The notes under the pieces were generated by a model that was not told the origin of the DNA, did not search any database, and saw only the letters and a program-made list of their open reading frames with translations. A program made the translations under genes and the position numbers. Shown here piece after piece: positions 1 to 9,077 of a stretch of 49,613 bases of DNA. Source of the DNA: SAR324 cluster bacterium (lineage in GTDB: Bacteria > SAR324 > NAC60-12); assembly GCA_015232315.1 (NCBI GenBank), contig JADFZZ010000037.1, positions 1 to 49,613 on the forward strand, written 5' to 3'. Each line of letters starts with the position of its first letter. Within the stretch, counting starts at the first letter, position 1.

Positions 1-1254
1 CAGGTGGTGGGCGGCTTCGGTGTAGGTTTTGCGTTTGGTGATCATTTCGCTGTGTTCCTTGTAAAACTCAATGTAACGCTCCAGCATCAACGCCACATCC
101 AGCTTGCCATCGGATTTCACATACCACATCCGATCCTGCCCCAGATATTCCTGCAAACCCCAGGTCAACTCACGAGGCACGACTTCCCGATAAATCGGAT
201 TGGCGATTTCGAGTCCGGTTCTGCCTCGTTTGACGAGTCCCAAATCCAGCACATAGCGTTCATCCTCATTCCAGGCGGAGCGATCTTCTTCGGTGGATTC
301 AAAGAGTTCTGATTGCTCACCGACCAGGATTTTTTCGATGATTTTGGAGACACGCGGTTCGCTGAGTTTGTCCGCGAGTTGATCCAGATGCACATCCCGA
401 CGCAGAATCAGGATTTCACAGGCATTGTAAACATCTTCGGGAACAATCGTTCGGAGGTCAGGTACTTTTTCTTTTCCAAAACAGAGTTCTCTGCCAAGAG
501 CGTTGACCAGCCAGGGTTGACCCCAGGTTTGTGTGTAAATGAGTTGCAGGGCTTCCTCAGTAAAGTCTTGCCCGGTGACTGCTGTGTGCTGAGCATAGAG
601 TTCCTTCACCTGTTCCAGCGTAAAATTGCTCAAGGTCAGGGATTCGTCCTTGATGTTGAACGCCGAACCTCCCACGACATACTTTTTTCCCTCTCCGTCA
701 TAAAGCCGGTAATCCCTTAAGTCTCGCAGTCCAATCAGACAAAGGGCGTGGGGAAAACCTTTGGGACGCTGGGAATAGCCACCTCGTAGTTGTCGTAGAA
801 CCGAGATGAGTCCATGTCCAATCAGGGCATCCACCTCATCCATAAAGAGGATCAGGGACTTAGGCAGTTCCATGCACCAGAGCGTCAGAAATCTGGAAAA
901 TTCAGAAACCTGATAACAAGCTTCGGACGGTTGGTACTGTTTGGGAAGATAAAACATGGTTTTTGTTTTAAACTCTTCCAGAAGGCATTGATTGACCGCC
1001 GCAACATCATCAAAATGTGCCTGTGCCGCCTCCACATTCACATAGAGGGCAATATAGTCTCCTTCCTTGTTGAGTTGCTCCGCATATTGCATCATCATCG
1101 TTGTTTTTCCGGTCTGCCGGGGAGCGTGCATGATGAAATATTTCCGGTCATCAATCAATTTCCTGACGTTATCAAACCGGGGCTCAAAATTGACCATGTA
1201 ATGAATATCTGGCTGGCAAGGGCCGGAGGTGTTGAAGAATTTTCGGGTAGCCAT
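1..1254 (-). CDS. AAA ATPase with PD-(D/E)XK-type tail, copy 1 (3' end beyond the window)
   Basis: The frame is open without a stop from the ATG at 1254 to the window edge, giving 418 residues of a protein that should be about 520 long. It is a close paralogue of the gene at 7328-8896. The P-loop reads APRQTGKTT near residue 45 and the Walker B strand is LILFMDEVDAL near residue 135, typical of the AAA-like ATPases that carry a C-terminal nuclease-fold domain. The nuclease part lies beyond the edge and is assumed from the paralogue. The start follows a good GAGGA ribosome site six bases away. The 3' 420 bases are much closer to the paralogue than the middle of the gene is. The substrate is unknown; families of this type are often multicopy. 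Confidence 0.85.
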   Translation of the reverse strand, partial: MATRKFFNTSGPCQPDIHYMVNFEPRFDNVRKLIDDRKYFIMHAPRQTGKTTMMMQYAEQLNKEGDYIALYVNVEAAQAHFDDVAAVNQCLLEEFKTKTMFYLPKQYQPSEACYQVSEFSRFLTLWCMELPKSLILFMDEVDALIGHGLISVLRQLRGGYSQRPKGFPHALCLIGLRDLRDYRLYDGEGKKYVVGGSAFNIKDESLTLSNFTLEQVKELYAQHTAVTGQDFTEEALQLIYTQTWGQPWLVNALGRELCFGKEKVPDLRTIVPEDVYNACEILILRRDVHLDQLADKLSEPRVSKIIEKILVGEQSELFESTEEDRSAWNEDERYVLDLGLVKRGRTGLEIANPIYREVVPRELTWGLQEYLGQDRMWYVKSDGKLDVALMLERYIEFYKEHSEMITKRKTYTEAAHHL

Positions 1255-1305
1255 AATATTTCCTCGCGATTAAGTTTTACAAATAAACAGAACTCTTTCC
1301 TTTCT

Positions 1306-1336
1306 AGCACAAGACGTCTGAGAGCAACAGTTCCAA
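1306..1336 (-). promoter_or_regulatory. Putative promoter of AAA copy 1, conserved with copy 2
   Basis: On the minus strand TTGGAA (1336-1331) and TGTGCT (1311-1306) are 19 bases apart, about 52 bases before the start codon. The same block, with the same spacing, precedes the paralogue at 8951-8981, while the flanking non-coding DNA differs. The hexamers are weak matches to sigma-70 and the spacer is long, so conservation is the main support. Confidence 0.3.
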
Positions 1337-1451
1337 ATGAGACGGTGATGACTCGAGACTTGAAAACGGCGGCGATGCTACAATTCCGGTTATTTATTTA
1401 AGGCCTACGAATCCCCCCGGGGCTGTTTAATTTTCCAAAAAAATGAGTTGT

Positions 1452-1483
1452 AGGATGGGTAGAGCGTTAGCGAAGCCCATCGA
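1452..1483. repeat. REP-like palindrome
   Basis: GATGGG (1454-1459) pairs with CCCATC (1476-1481) around an AGAGCGTTAGCGAAG-type loop. The GGATGGGTAGAGCG...AGCGAAGCCCATC pattern resembles dispersed palindromic repeats I know from many bacterial genomes. Only one copy lies in the window, so its repeat status rests on recognition. Confidence 0.45.
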
Positions 1484-1970
1484 GGAGGCTGTCCGAAAAC
1501 AGACTTTCGCATGATTTATCCCGTTTAAATATTTGGTATCATATACTGTCAATTGGAGGCCACAGTGTGTGATTCCGCTTTGACGGATCCGGGCAACAGC
1601 ATAGTCTGATAAATCCACAGGGTGGTTAGTCATGAATGGAAGGTTCTGTGTTCATGTCGTCAATGAGAAACCTGTTCTGCCCTTGTCAGGAAATCGTCGC
1701 AAGTTTTTCTCAACGGATTAGGGAATTTTTGTGGTATTTTTGTGTGATTAATCTGATTTAAAATATTTTCACAAAACGCATTACCGTGCGGTACTGCCCC
1801 TGTTTTGTCCTCTCGAATCGCTCTTACACCATGCAGGTCAGTAGCACCCCTTCATCGGTCAGAAACCGGCCTTACAAGAAGCGTCCATGACATTCATCTT
1901 CCCGGTTGGCGTTTCGGGCGAGGGTTTCATTGGGCGAAAGGACAGGAATGCTCCCGACAGAAACCCTGTT

Positions 1971-4900
1971 TCATTTGGGTTCTCCCAGATATTGAAACAA
2001 AACCACACTGATATCATCTTCGGGTGGTTTGCCTTGAGCAAATTGTTCTACTGTCTGGAGCAACTCTTCCAGGAGCGATTCCATGTCCATTCCTCTTCTG
2101 GATTGCAAAAATTCACACAGGCGTTCTTCCCCAAATAATTCTTCTGCAAGGTTATGGCGTTCTGTAATTCCATCCGTGTAAAGAATTCCAATATCTCCAG
2201 GAAAAAGCTGACTGGTTTGACAAGAAATTGAAAATATAGGGGCATCAAAGGTCCCAAGCATCAGAGTGCATGGTGGAAAAAATAGGGGGGTGTCTCCATT
2301 AACAGGAAAAAGAATGATTGAAGGATGTCCTGCATTGGCTATCGTCAGAAATCCGCCGGGAGTAATCTGGAGCATGGCCGCCGTCATGAAACGGTCATCA
2401 GGTAAATGGTGTATCAGTTCATGGTTGAGATATTCCATAAGAGCCTTGGGATCCTGGTTACGGCTCTGGGTGAGCAGGATATTCGCCATAATGGTACTCA
2501 GGGCCGCCGTAACGCCGTGTCCGGTACTGTCGCCCATAAACAGGTTGAAGGAGGAATCCTGATCAGAATAGAACTTATAAATGTCCCCTGACACATGGGA
2601 ATGAGGAATATACCGAACTGCAAGATTAAGAAAGGAGGGAGTAGAAAACTCCTGGAACAGGTGAGTTTGAACCCCGGCGGCCATGATCAAATCCTGAGTG
2701 ATTTGTTCATTTTTTCGAGCCAGTTCCTGATTTTTTTCACTCAACTGTCGGGTTCGTTCCAGAACTTTGTCTTCAAGATTATGATACAGGTACGCATTGT
2801 CAATGGAAATGGCCGCCTGGGCTGACAGGGTTTGCAATACCTCCAGATGTTCTGGCGTAAAGGCTCCTGTGATGAGATTGTTTTCCAGATAAAGGATTCC
2901 CTTGAGCCGCCCTGAGTGCTTCAGGGGGATGCACAACACAGATCGAACCTGGCACTGGAGAATATGCGCATCCCGGGTAAAGTCTCCGGAACTCATCGCA
3001 GAATCCAGTACGATCTGTTGTTGGGTCCGGGCTACATAATGAATCATGGCCGCAGAGACCCGAAGGTTATCTTCAATAGGAATGGATTGGAGGATCGAAG
3101 TCGTGGGTTTGTCTGTAGCGTATTCTGCTTCAATAAACCACTGATCCTGTTTAGGTAATAGCAAGAATCCTTTATCAGCCCCTGCATTTTCAATCACAAT
3201 ATTCATCATCTTTTCCAGCAGATGATGAAGGATGATTTCCCCGGACAAGGTTTGGGATGCCTTGAGGATGCTATCCAGATCCAATGCCTGAAGAGGAGAG
3301 TAGGACACTGTGGAAGAAGACTGGGTGAGAGAGATTCCCGTTTGGGTTCTTTTTGATTTTTTGCCAAACCACTGGGAATATTTGGACTGGTACTGGTACA
3401 CCTTGGCTTGGGCGCCCCACCGTTGATAACGGTAATAAGCTTCCTGGCGATAAGTCCGGGCAAATTTTTCCAAACCTTCTGCTTCATAAAAGCGTGCGGC
3501 AATTTCACACGCCAAAGCTTCATCATTCAAGTATCCGTGATTATGGGCTCCCTGGATCGCTTTTTCATAGCCTCTGCAAGCCTCTTCAAACTTTCCTGCC
3601 AGACGAGCGTTTTCCGCCATGACCAGATCATATTTGTGTTCATAATTCATTGGCGCAAACTGGGCCCAGCGCTTGAGTTTGGTCAGGGCCGTCTGGATTT
3701 TGGTCTGGTAGGACTGTTGTTCTTCCTGGGAAACTTTGTGGAAATTCCCCTGATACGCCAGCGCTTCAAAAAAATAAAAAAAGGGTAATCCATGAGAAAC
3801 TCCAGCCCCCATCAGGTTCACAGCAGTCTGCTCTGCCTCCTTAATCGCCAGGGAAAACTCTTCAAACAAATAATTCAAATAGAGCTGGTAGAAATGGATA
3901 AAGAACAAGGCGGTCACATCCTTTGCCGTTTGATAGGGTTCATAGACCTCATCCACATCCAATACTTTCCCTTTCAGTTTTCCTGACCAGGGAGCTTCCT
4001 CTTGCACTGCCAGAAGGCTCTGGTAGTAGATACTGCCCAGGTTCACGGCATTCTGTTGTTTCATGCTACGGACTGTTTTCAAAGAGGATTCTGCCAGTTT
4101 GATCATTTCCGGCAGAGGCTCTCCCAATTGAAAACCCGTCTGAAAATGCTGTAACAGGGCATAAGACGCAAAATCAACTAGCCCAGCCGAAAGACAAAGC
4201 TGATAGCTGACAGGCATCTGCTGGTAGCAAATCCTGATATGCTCATGCCAGTGAACCAATAAGTCATATTTGATAAAATAGCTGTGCGCATGAGACGTGC
4301 GGTGAGGATATTTTTCTGCAATGGCCAAACTCAAATCTGAATATTTGATCACCCCCTCAATGTCATCCAGTGCCACCCCAATCACAATCGCATAGGATAC
4401 ATAACCTGGCGAGGCGTAGTGAGAATTTCCGTGGGCCAAGGTTAGTTCCAACAATTTCAGAGTGCCCATTGTATAAAGATTCAGGTTGGAAAAATACAGG
4501 GCGGTACTCAGACTCACGATAATTTTCATGATGATTTCAACCCGTTCATCGTGGAGCGGAGGTAACTGGAGTAACTCTTCAGCCTGTTTGCTATCCAATT
4601 GTGCCTTGAGCGCCATCAAGGCCCCGCCCAACTGTTCCTGAGAGGCATCCGCGGGGAGATCGACCCCCAACTCATGCAAGGTTTTCAAGCCCAGTTCTGT
4701 GGCCTCTGCAAATTTGGTTTGAACGCATAAGGCCACAATACAGGTATCCTGGATTTTAGCCCGATCAATGAAGCTCCGGGCATGAGCAAGCGCAGTCTGA
4801 AGCAGAGCGGAAACCTCTTCAAACTGGCCACTCAGATAGGCACACAAAAGGGCCTCGATATGTAAATCAAACATGAAGGGATAGTCCTCGTTCCATAGGG

Positions 4901-7214
4901 ACTCAGAGACTCGTGACACCCCCTCACTCAAATATTGGTAGGCGCCTTGATAAGCCGCCGAAACTCTGGCTTTTTGACCGGCCTGAAGGTTCAACCTGGC
5001 CAGATCCAGTCGCTCCGTAGAGGCCATTTTCCCGGTGGAACCCTCATTCAAATGGTTCACGATATCAAAAAAACAGGGATGCTCCTGATCTGGAATCGGT
5101 GGTTTTTGACTGCGTATCCACTTCAGCAAAAGGCTTCCGGTCTGTAAATGCAACTGTTGTTTTTCAGCTTCAGGAATCATGGACCACACCGCTTGCTGGA
5201 TACGGTCATGGACAAAATGGCAGGTATCATTCTGCTGTATTAAAAAACCTCCTGTCAGGGCATCCCTGAGGTGGTGTTGTGTGTCCTCCAAAGACTGCTC
5301 TGCGACCCATGCCAGAATATTGACTTCAAACTCATTGCCCAAGCTGGCAGCCCATTTTAGAAGAGACTGCGTTTGCGGAGGGAGTTGCTGGATTTTACTC
5401 CCTAACAACTCTACCACATTATCGGTCATCTTTCTGGCCTGGAGTTGATCCAAATCCCAAGTCCAACAGCGCTGAAGGTAGTCAAACTGGAGTAGTTTTT
5501 CATGGGCTAAGGCTTTTAGAAATTCTCCCAGAAAGAAGGGATTTCCCCCGGTTTTTTCCATGAGTAATTCAGCCAGGCCTTGAAGTGTTAAGACTTCCCT
5601 GATGTTCAGGGTATCTTGTAGCAATTGCAGGATATGCGGCATTTTCAGAGGCGCAATGGATAAGGTATGCAGCGACACCTCTGTTTTCTGGATTTCAGCC
5701 AGGATGGTCATGAGAGGATGAGAGGAATGAACCTCATTATCACGATAAGCGCCCAGCACCATCAACCAGGGAATATGGTTCATGATCTGGGTAAGCAGCT
5801 TAAGACTTGCGTAATCCGCCCATTGCAAATCATCCAAAACAAGTACCAGTGGGTGCTCTTCAACGCAGAAGACCTTCATGAAATTCTGAAACACGACATT
5901 AAACCGGTTTTGATTTTCTGTAGGAGGCAAGGGGGTACTTGCAGGCTGTTTTCCAAGAAGCCATTCCAGTTCAGGAATCACCTCTGCTACAACCCGGGTG
6001 TTGTCTCCCAAGGCTTCGAACAGTCTGGATTTCCAGGTTTCCAGACGCTCAGAAGACTCCATCAGTAATTGTTGGATCAGCTTACGGAAGGCAGACACAA
6101 AGGCAGAGTAAGGGATATTCCGCTGAAACTGGTCAAACTTCCCGGAAATGAAATATCCCCGATGAATGGCAACCGGTTTATAGAGTTCCTGAATGAGGGA
6201 GCTTTTCCCAATACCGGAATATCCCGCCACCAGCACCAACTCCGTATTTCCCTGACAGACTCTTCCAAAAGTCTGCCATAACGTTTCAATTTCCGTTTCA
6301 CGTCCATACAGTTTTTGTGGAATCTGGAAGCGTTCTGAAAAATCACCTTGTCCCAATTCAAATAAAAATTCCGGGTTCTTGTCCAGTTCCCGACATCGTT
6401 TCAGATCATAAGAGACCCCGGCTGTTGACCGGTAACGGTCTTCGGCGTTTTTGGAAAGGAGTTTCATGACAATGTTTGAAACGATGGTTGGGATTGCCGG
6501 GTTCAGTTGATGAACCTGGACAGGCTGTCTGGCGATATGTCCATGTACAATTTCCAGCGGATCTTGCGAAACAAAGGGAAGCTGGCCCGTAAGCATCTGA
6601 TAAAAGGTCACTCCGAGCGAATATAAATCGGTGCGATAATCCAGCGCACGATTCATGCGCCCAGTTTGTTCAGGAGAAATATAAGCCAGAGTGCCTTCCA
6701 GAATCTTCTGGTTGGAATGCTGGATAACTTCCTGAGAAAGTTCTGTGGAAATTCCGAAGTCAATCAGCTTGAGTACTCCCGATTCAGGATTCAACAGAAT
6801 ATTGAAAGGGTTGATATCCTTGTGAATAATCTGTGCCTGATGCACGATGCCCAGGTTGTCGCAAATCTGAATCGCAAGCACTAAAAATTCCTGAAGCTTC
6901 ATAGCCTGTTTCTGAGCCCCCCTCTGTTCCAGAATCTGACTGAGTGAAACTCCTCCAAAATCTTCCAGTACCATGTACCAGGAGTTCTTCAAGGGAACTA
7001 ATCCTGAGACTTTGATGATTCCAGGATGATGAAATTTCAGAAGGTGCTCGTATTCTCTTTTAAATTGAGAGATTTCTCTGGAATCAGGAAATTCATTTTT
7101 TAGGACCTTTAGAACCACTGACCTGTGGGTTTGATTCTGCTGTGCCTGAAGAATCCGGGTTCGGCTGCTGTCATAAAGTTCTTTTTGGATTTTATAACCT
7201 GGGATATGAATCAT
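1971..7214 (-). CDS. Giant Ser/Thr kinase - AAA ATPase - TPR-like - GAF - PP2C (SpoIIE) protein 1
   Basis: This 1747-residue cytoplasmic signalling protein has several domains in order. A Hanks-type kinase (about 1-280) has the ATP lysine K36 in VVLKVLK, a catalytic loop HKDINPFN, a DFG motif and SPEQTGRMN. An AAA_16/MalT-like ATPase follows (P-loop GYSGIGKSS near 330, Walker B LVLVLDDLQWAD near 460), then a long helical TPR-like region (about 600-1300). A GAF domain (about 1338-1475), a coiled coil and a SpoIIE/PP2C phosphatase complete it; the PP2C metal motifs are VSGDIY near 1540, GDSTGHG, YTDGITE and DDIS near 1736. All catalytic residues look intact, so kinase and phosphatase may act on opposing sides of one reaction. 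The kinase/AAA/GAF layout is known from cyanobacterial and proteobacterial proteins that usually end in a histidine kinase; here PP2C replaces it. It starts 113 bases after AAA copy 2; the ribosome site is weak. Confidence 0.9.
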   Translation of the reverse strand: MIHIPGYKIQKELYDSSRTRILQAQQNQTHRSVVLKVLKNEFPDSREISQFKREYEHLLKFHHPGIIKVSGLVPLKNSWYMVLEDFGGVSLSQILEQRGAQKQAMKLQEFLVLAIQICDNLGIVHQAQIIHKDINPFNILLNPESGVLKLIDFGISTELSQEVIQHSNQKILEGTLAYISPEQTGRMNRALDYRTDLYSLGVTFYQMLTGQLPFVSQDPLEIVHGHIARQPVQVHQLNPAIPTIVSNIVMKLLSKNAEDRYRSTAGVSYDLKRCRELDKNPEFLFELGQGDFSERFQIPQKLYGRETEIETLWQTFGRVCQGNTELVLVAGYSGIGKSSLIQELYKPVAIHRGYFISGKFDQFQRNIPYSAFVSAFRKLIQQLLMESSERLETWKSRLFEALGDNTRVVAEVIPELEWLLGKQPASTPLPPTENQNRFNVVFQNFMKVFCVEEHPLVLVLDDLQWADYASLKLLTQIMNHIPWLMVLGAYRDNEVHSSHPLMTILAEIQKTEVSLHTLSIAPLKMPHILQLLQDTLNIREVLTLQGLAELLMEKTGGNPFFLGEFLKALAHEKLLQFDYLQRCWTWDLDQLQARKMTDNVVELLGSKIQQLPPQTQSLLKWAASLGNEFEVNILAWVAEQSLEDTQHHLRDALTGGFLIQQNDTCHFVHDRIQQAVWSMIPEAEKQQLHLQTGSLLLKWIRSQKPPIPDQEHPCFFDIVNHLNEGSTGKMASTERLDLARLNLQAGQKARVSAAYQGAYQYLSEGVSRVSESLWNEDYPFMFDLHIEALLCAYLSGQFEEVSALLQTALAHARSFIDRAKIQDTCIVALCVQTKFAEATELGLKTLHELGVDLPADASQEQLGGALMALKAQLDSKQAEELLQLPPLHDERVEIIMKIIVSLSTALYFSNLNLYTMGTLKLLELTLAHGNSHYASPGYVSYAIVIGVALDDIEGVIKYSDLSLAIAEKYPHRTSHAHSYFIKYDLLVHWHEHIRICYQQMPVSYQLCLSAGLVDFASYALLQHFQTGFQLGEPLPEMIKLAESSLKTVRSMKQQNAVNLGSIYYQSLLAVQEEAPWSGKLKGKVLDVDEVYEPYQTAKDVTALFFIHFYQLYLNYLFEEFSLAIKEAEQTAVNLMGAGVSHGLPFFYFFEALAYQGNFHKVSQEEQQSYQTKIQTALTKLKRWAQFAPMNYEHKYDLVMAENARLAGKFEEACRGYEKAIQGAHNHGYLNDEALACEIAARFYEAEGLEKFARTYRQEAYYRYQRWGAQAKVYQYQSKYSQWFGKKSKRTQTGISLTQSSSTVSYSPLQALDLDSILKASQTLSGEIILHHLLEKMMNIVIENAGADKGFLLLPKQDQWFIEAEYATDKPTTSILQSIPIEDNLRVSAAMIHYVARTQQQIVLDSAMSSGDFTRDAHILQCQVRSVLCIPLKHSGRLKGILYLENNLITGAFTPEHLEVLQTLSAQAAISIDNAYLYHNLEDKVLERTRQLSEKNQELARKNEQITQDLIMAAGVQTHLFQEFSTPSFLNLAVRYIPHSHVSGDIYKFYSDQDSSFNLFMGDSTGHGVTAALSTIMANILLTQSRNQDPKALMEYLNHELIHHLPDDRFMTAAMLQITPGGFLTIANAGHPSIILFPVNGDTPLFFPPCTLMLGTFDAPIFSISCQTSQLFPGDIGILYTDGITERHNLAEELFGEERLCEFLQSRRGMDMESLLEELLQTVEQFAQGKPPEDDISVVLFQYLGEPK

Positions 7215-7286
7215 AAAGGGCCTGGGAGTAAAAAGTATTGGGATTTGTCATGAATAAAAAAAGAGATTGGAGCTCCTGTCCGTTAC

Positions 7287-7326
7287 TTGCCTCCTGGTGC
7301 ACCGGAACGCCACCCCGGTGAGGCAA
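7287..7326 (-). terminator. Hairpin just after the AAA copy 2 stop
   Basis: TTGCCTC (7287-7293) pairs with GAGGCAA (7320-7326), with a nested CCGG-based inner stem. It begins one base after the stop codon of the gene at 7328. No T-run follows on the minus strand, so it could be an attenuator or mRNA-stability hairpin rather than an intrinsic terminator. It separates AAA copy 2 from kinase 1. Confidence 0.35.
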
Positions 7327-7327
7327 C

Positions 7328-8896
7328 TCACAACCAGATCAATTCGATCTGCTTGCCATCCTGTTCGAGCATCTCCCGCTTGCCCACCGTTTCCATGTCT
7401 TCAGGAGGCTTTCGGCTGAAAATGATCAGGGTTCCAAAATTCATATTGAGTCGGGTGAGGTATTCGGTGAGTTGCAGTTTGCCTTCGACCAGTGCTTTTT
7501 TCCCGCTCAGTTTGAGTTCAAAGGCAAAGCGTTCTCCGGAAAATTCAATCAGCAAATCCAGTCGTTTCAGGCCGATGGCGTATTCGCGGGTGATGCGTCC
7601 GCCGCCATTGACAATGCGCTGGAGCCAGGCCATGAACAGCAGGTGATGAGCCGCCTCCGTGTAGGTTTTTCGTTTGGTGATCATTTCGCTGTGTTCCTTG
7701 TAAAACTCAATGTACCGTTCCAGCATCAACGCCACATCCAGTTTGCCATCGGGTTTTACGTACCACATCCGATCCTGTCCCAGATATTCCTGCAAGCCCC
7801 AGGTCAATTCACGAGGCACGACTTCCCGATAAATCGGATTGGCAATTTCAAGTCCGGTTCTGCCTCGTTTGACGAGTCCCAAATCCAGCACATAGCGTTC
7901 ATCTTCATTCCAGGCAGAGCGATCTTCTTCAGTGGATTCAAAGAGTTCGTCCTGCTCTCCGACCAGGATTTTTTCAACGATTTTGGAGACACGCGGTTCG
8001 CTGAGTTTGTCCGCGAGTTGATCCAGATGCACATCCCGACGCAGAATCAGGATTTCACAGGCATTGTACACATCTTCCGGAGTCACCATCTGATTCCAGG
8101 GAACCTTCTGAGCTTCAAAGCAAAGTTCCCGTCCAAGGGCGTTGACCAGCCAGGGTTGACCTCCGGTTTGCGTATAAATCAATTGAAGTGCCTCTTCGGT
8201 AAAGGATTGTCCCGTCGCTACGGTGTGCTGGGCATAGAGTTCCTTCACCTGTTCCAGTGAAAAATTACTTAAAGTCAGGGATTTGTCTTTGATGTTGAAC
8301 GCAGAACCTCCTACCACATATTTTTTCCCATCTCCGTCATAAAGCCGATAGTCCCGCAAATCTCTCAACCCTATGAGACAAATGGAGTGAGGAAATCCTT
8401 TGGGGCGCATGGAATACCCACTGCGAAGTTGTCTTAGAACCGAGATGAGTCCATGTCCAATCAGGGAATCGACTTCATCCATGAACAATACCAGAGGTTT
8501 GGGAAGTTCCAGACACCAACGGGTTAGAAAATCAGAAAATTCAGCTTCAGGGCGATAACATTCAGCAGAAGGTTGATATTGCTTGGGCAGAAACACCATG
8601 GATTTAATACGAAACTCACTGATAATGGAATTATTGACCGCCCTCACATCATCAAAATAAGCCTGAGCGCTTTCCACATTCAAATAGAGCGCAACGTATT
8701 GATCTTCCTGGTTGATCTGCTCTGCCAGTTGGATCATCATCGTCGTTTTACCGGTCTGACGGGGAGCGTGCAGGATGAAGTATTTTTTGGTGTCAATCAA
8801 TTGAAGAATGTTTTCAAACTTGGGCTGAAAGTTGACCATATAATGATCTTCTGGTTGACAAGGGCCAGCGGTGTTGAAAAATTTTCGGGATGCCAT
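7328..8896 (-). CDS. AAA ATPase with C-terminal PD-(D/E)XK nuclease-fold domain, copy 2
   Basis: The 522-residue protein opens with an AAA-like ATPase: P-loop HAPRQTGKTT at 43-52, Walker B LVLFMDEVDSL at 134-144, and a sensor-like stretch CLIGLRDLRDYRLYDG. The middle region probably contains a winged-helix linker. The C-terminus carries a PD-(D/E)XK-like core, with D447 in KRLDLLIEF and E460-x-K462 in FAFELKL, as in PDDEXK_9-type tails of AAA proteins. The ATG at 8896 follows GAGAAAG. It is a paralogue of the gene at 1-1254 and lies between the two giant kinases, in the same orientation. Whether the tail cleaves DNA is unknown. It could belong to a selfish or defence-like multicopy family; that is inference. 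Confidence 0.88.
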   Translation of the reverse strand: MASRKFFNTAGPCQPEDHYMVNFQPKFENILQLIDTKKYFILHAPRQTGKTTMMIQLAEQINQEDQYVALYLNVESAQAYFDDVRAVNNSIISEFRIKSMVFLPKQYQPSAECYRPEAEFSDFLTRWCLELPKPLVLFMDEVDSLIGHGLISVLRQLRSGYSMRPKGFPHSICLIGLRDLRDYRLYDGDGKKYVVGGSAFNIKDKSLTLSNFSLEQVKELYAQHTVATGQSFTEEALQLIYTQTGGQPWLVNALGRELCFEAQKVPWNQMVTPEDVYNACEILILRRDVHLDQLADKLSEPRVSKIVEKILVGEQDELFESTEEDRSAWNEDERYVLDLGLVKRGRTGLEIANPIYREVVPRELTWGLQEYLGQDRMWYVKPDGKLDVALMLERYIEFYKEHSEMITKRKTYTEAAHHLLFMAWLQRIVNGGGRITREYAIGLKRLDLLIEFSGERFAFELKLSGKKALVEGKLQLTEYLTRLNMNFGTLIIFSRKPPEDMETVGKREMLEQDGKQIELIWL

Positions 8897-8950
8897 AGTT
8901 CTTTCTCAATAGGAAGGCGAAGTAGCAAATGAAAGTCTTTACTTCTTTCT

Positions 8951-8981
8951 AGCATAAGGCACTGGAGAGTAACAGTTCCAA
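8951..8981 (-). promoter_or_regulatory. Putative promoter of AAA copy 2
   Basis: TTGGAA (8981-8976) and TATGCT (8956-8951) lie 19 bases apart on the minus strand, 55 bases before the start codon. The block from about 8944 to 8985 matches 1297-1341 upstream of the paralogue, so the duplicated unit included its own promoter region. Confidence 0.35.
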
Positions 8982-9077
8982 ATGGGCAGTTACTTTAATT
9001 TTCAACTACCCGCTATAATGGTGGAAAACTTTTGATCGGGTACTTACATTGCCCCAAACAGGAGCGGCCCGAATATT

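Larger units (their letters stand above)
1255..1970. other. Intergenic region between AAA copy 1 and giant kinase 1
   Basis: This 716-base stretch holds the putative promoter of AAA copy 1 and a REP-like hairpin near 1452-1483. I see no convincing gene. A 68-codon minus-strand frame (1427-1633) runs through the hairpin, resembles no family I know and has no good ribosome site. The part from 1640 to 1970 is AT-rich at first and has no hairpin I would call a terminator for kinase 1. Confidence 0.5.

Noticed and set aside
814-1401. 195-codon plus-strand frame opposite AAA copy 1
   Set aside because: It lies antisense to a clear ATPase gene with intact motifs; its product has no recognisable pattern.
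1427-1633. 68-codon minus-strand frame
   Set aside because: Runs through a REP-like hairpin, has no good ribosome site and no known family.
7472-8260. 262-codon plus-strand frame opposite AAA copy 2
   Set aside because: Shadow of the ATPase gene; a similar frame opposite copy 1 follows simply from the sequence likeness of the paralogues.
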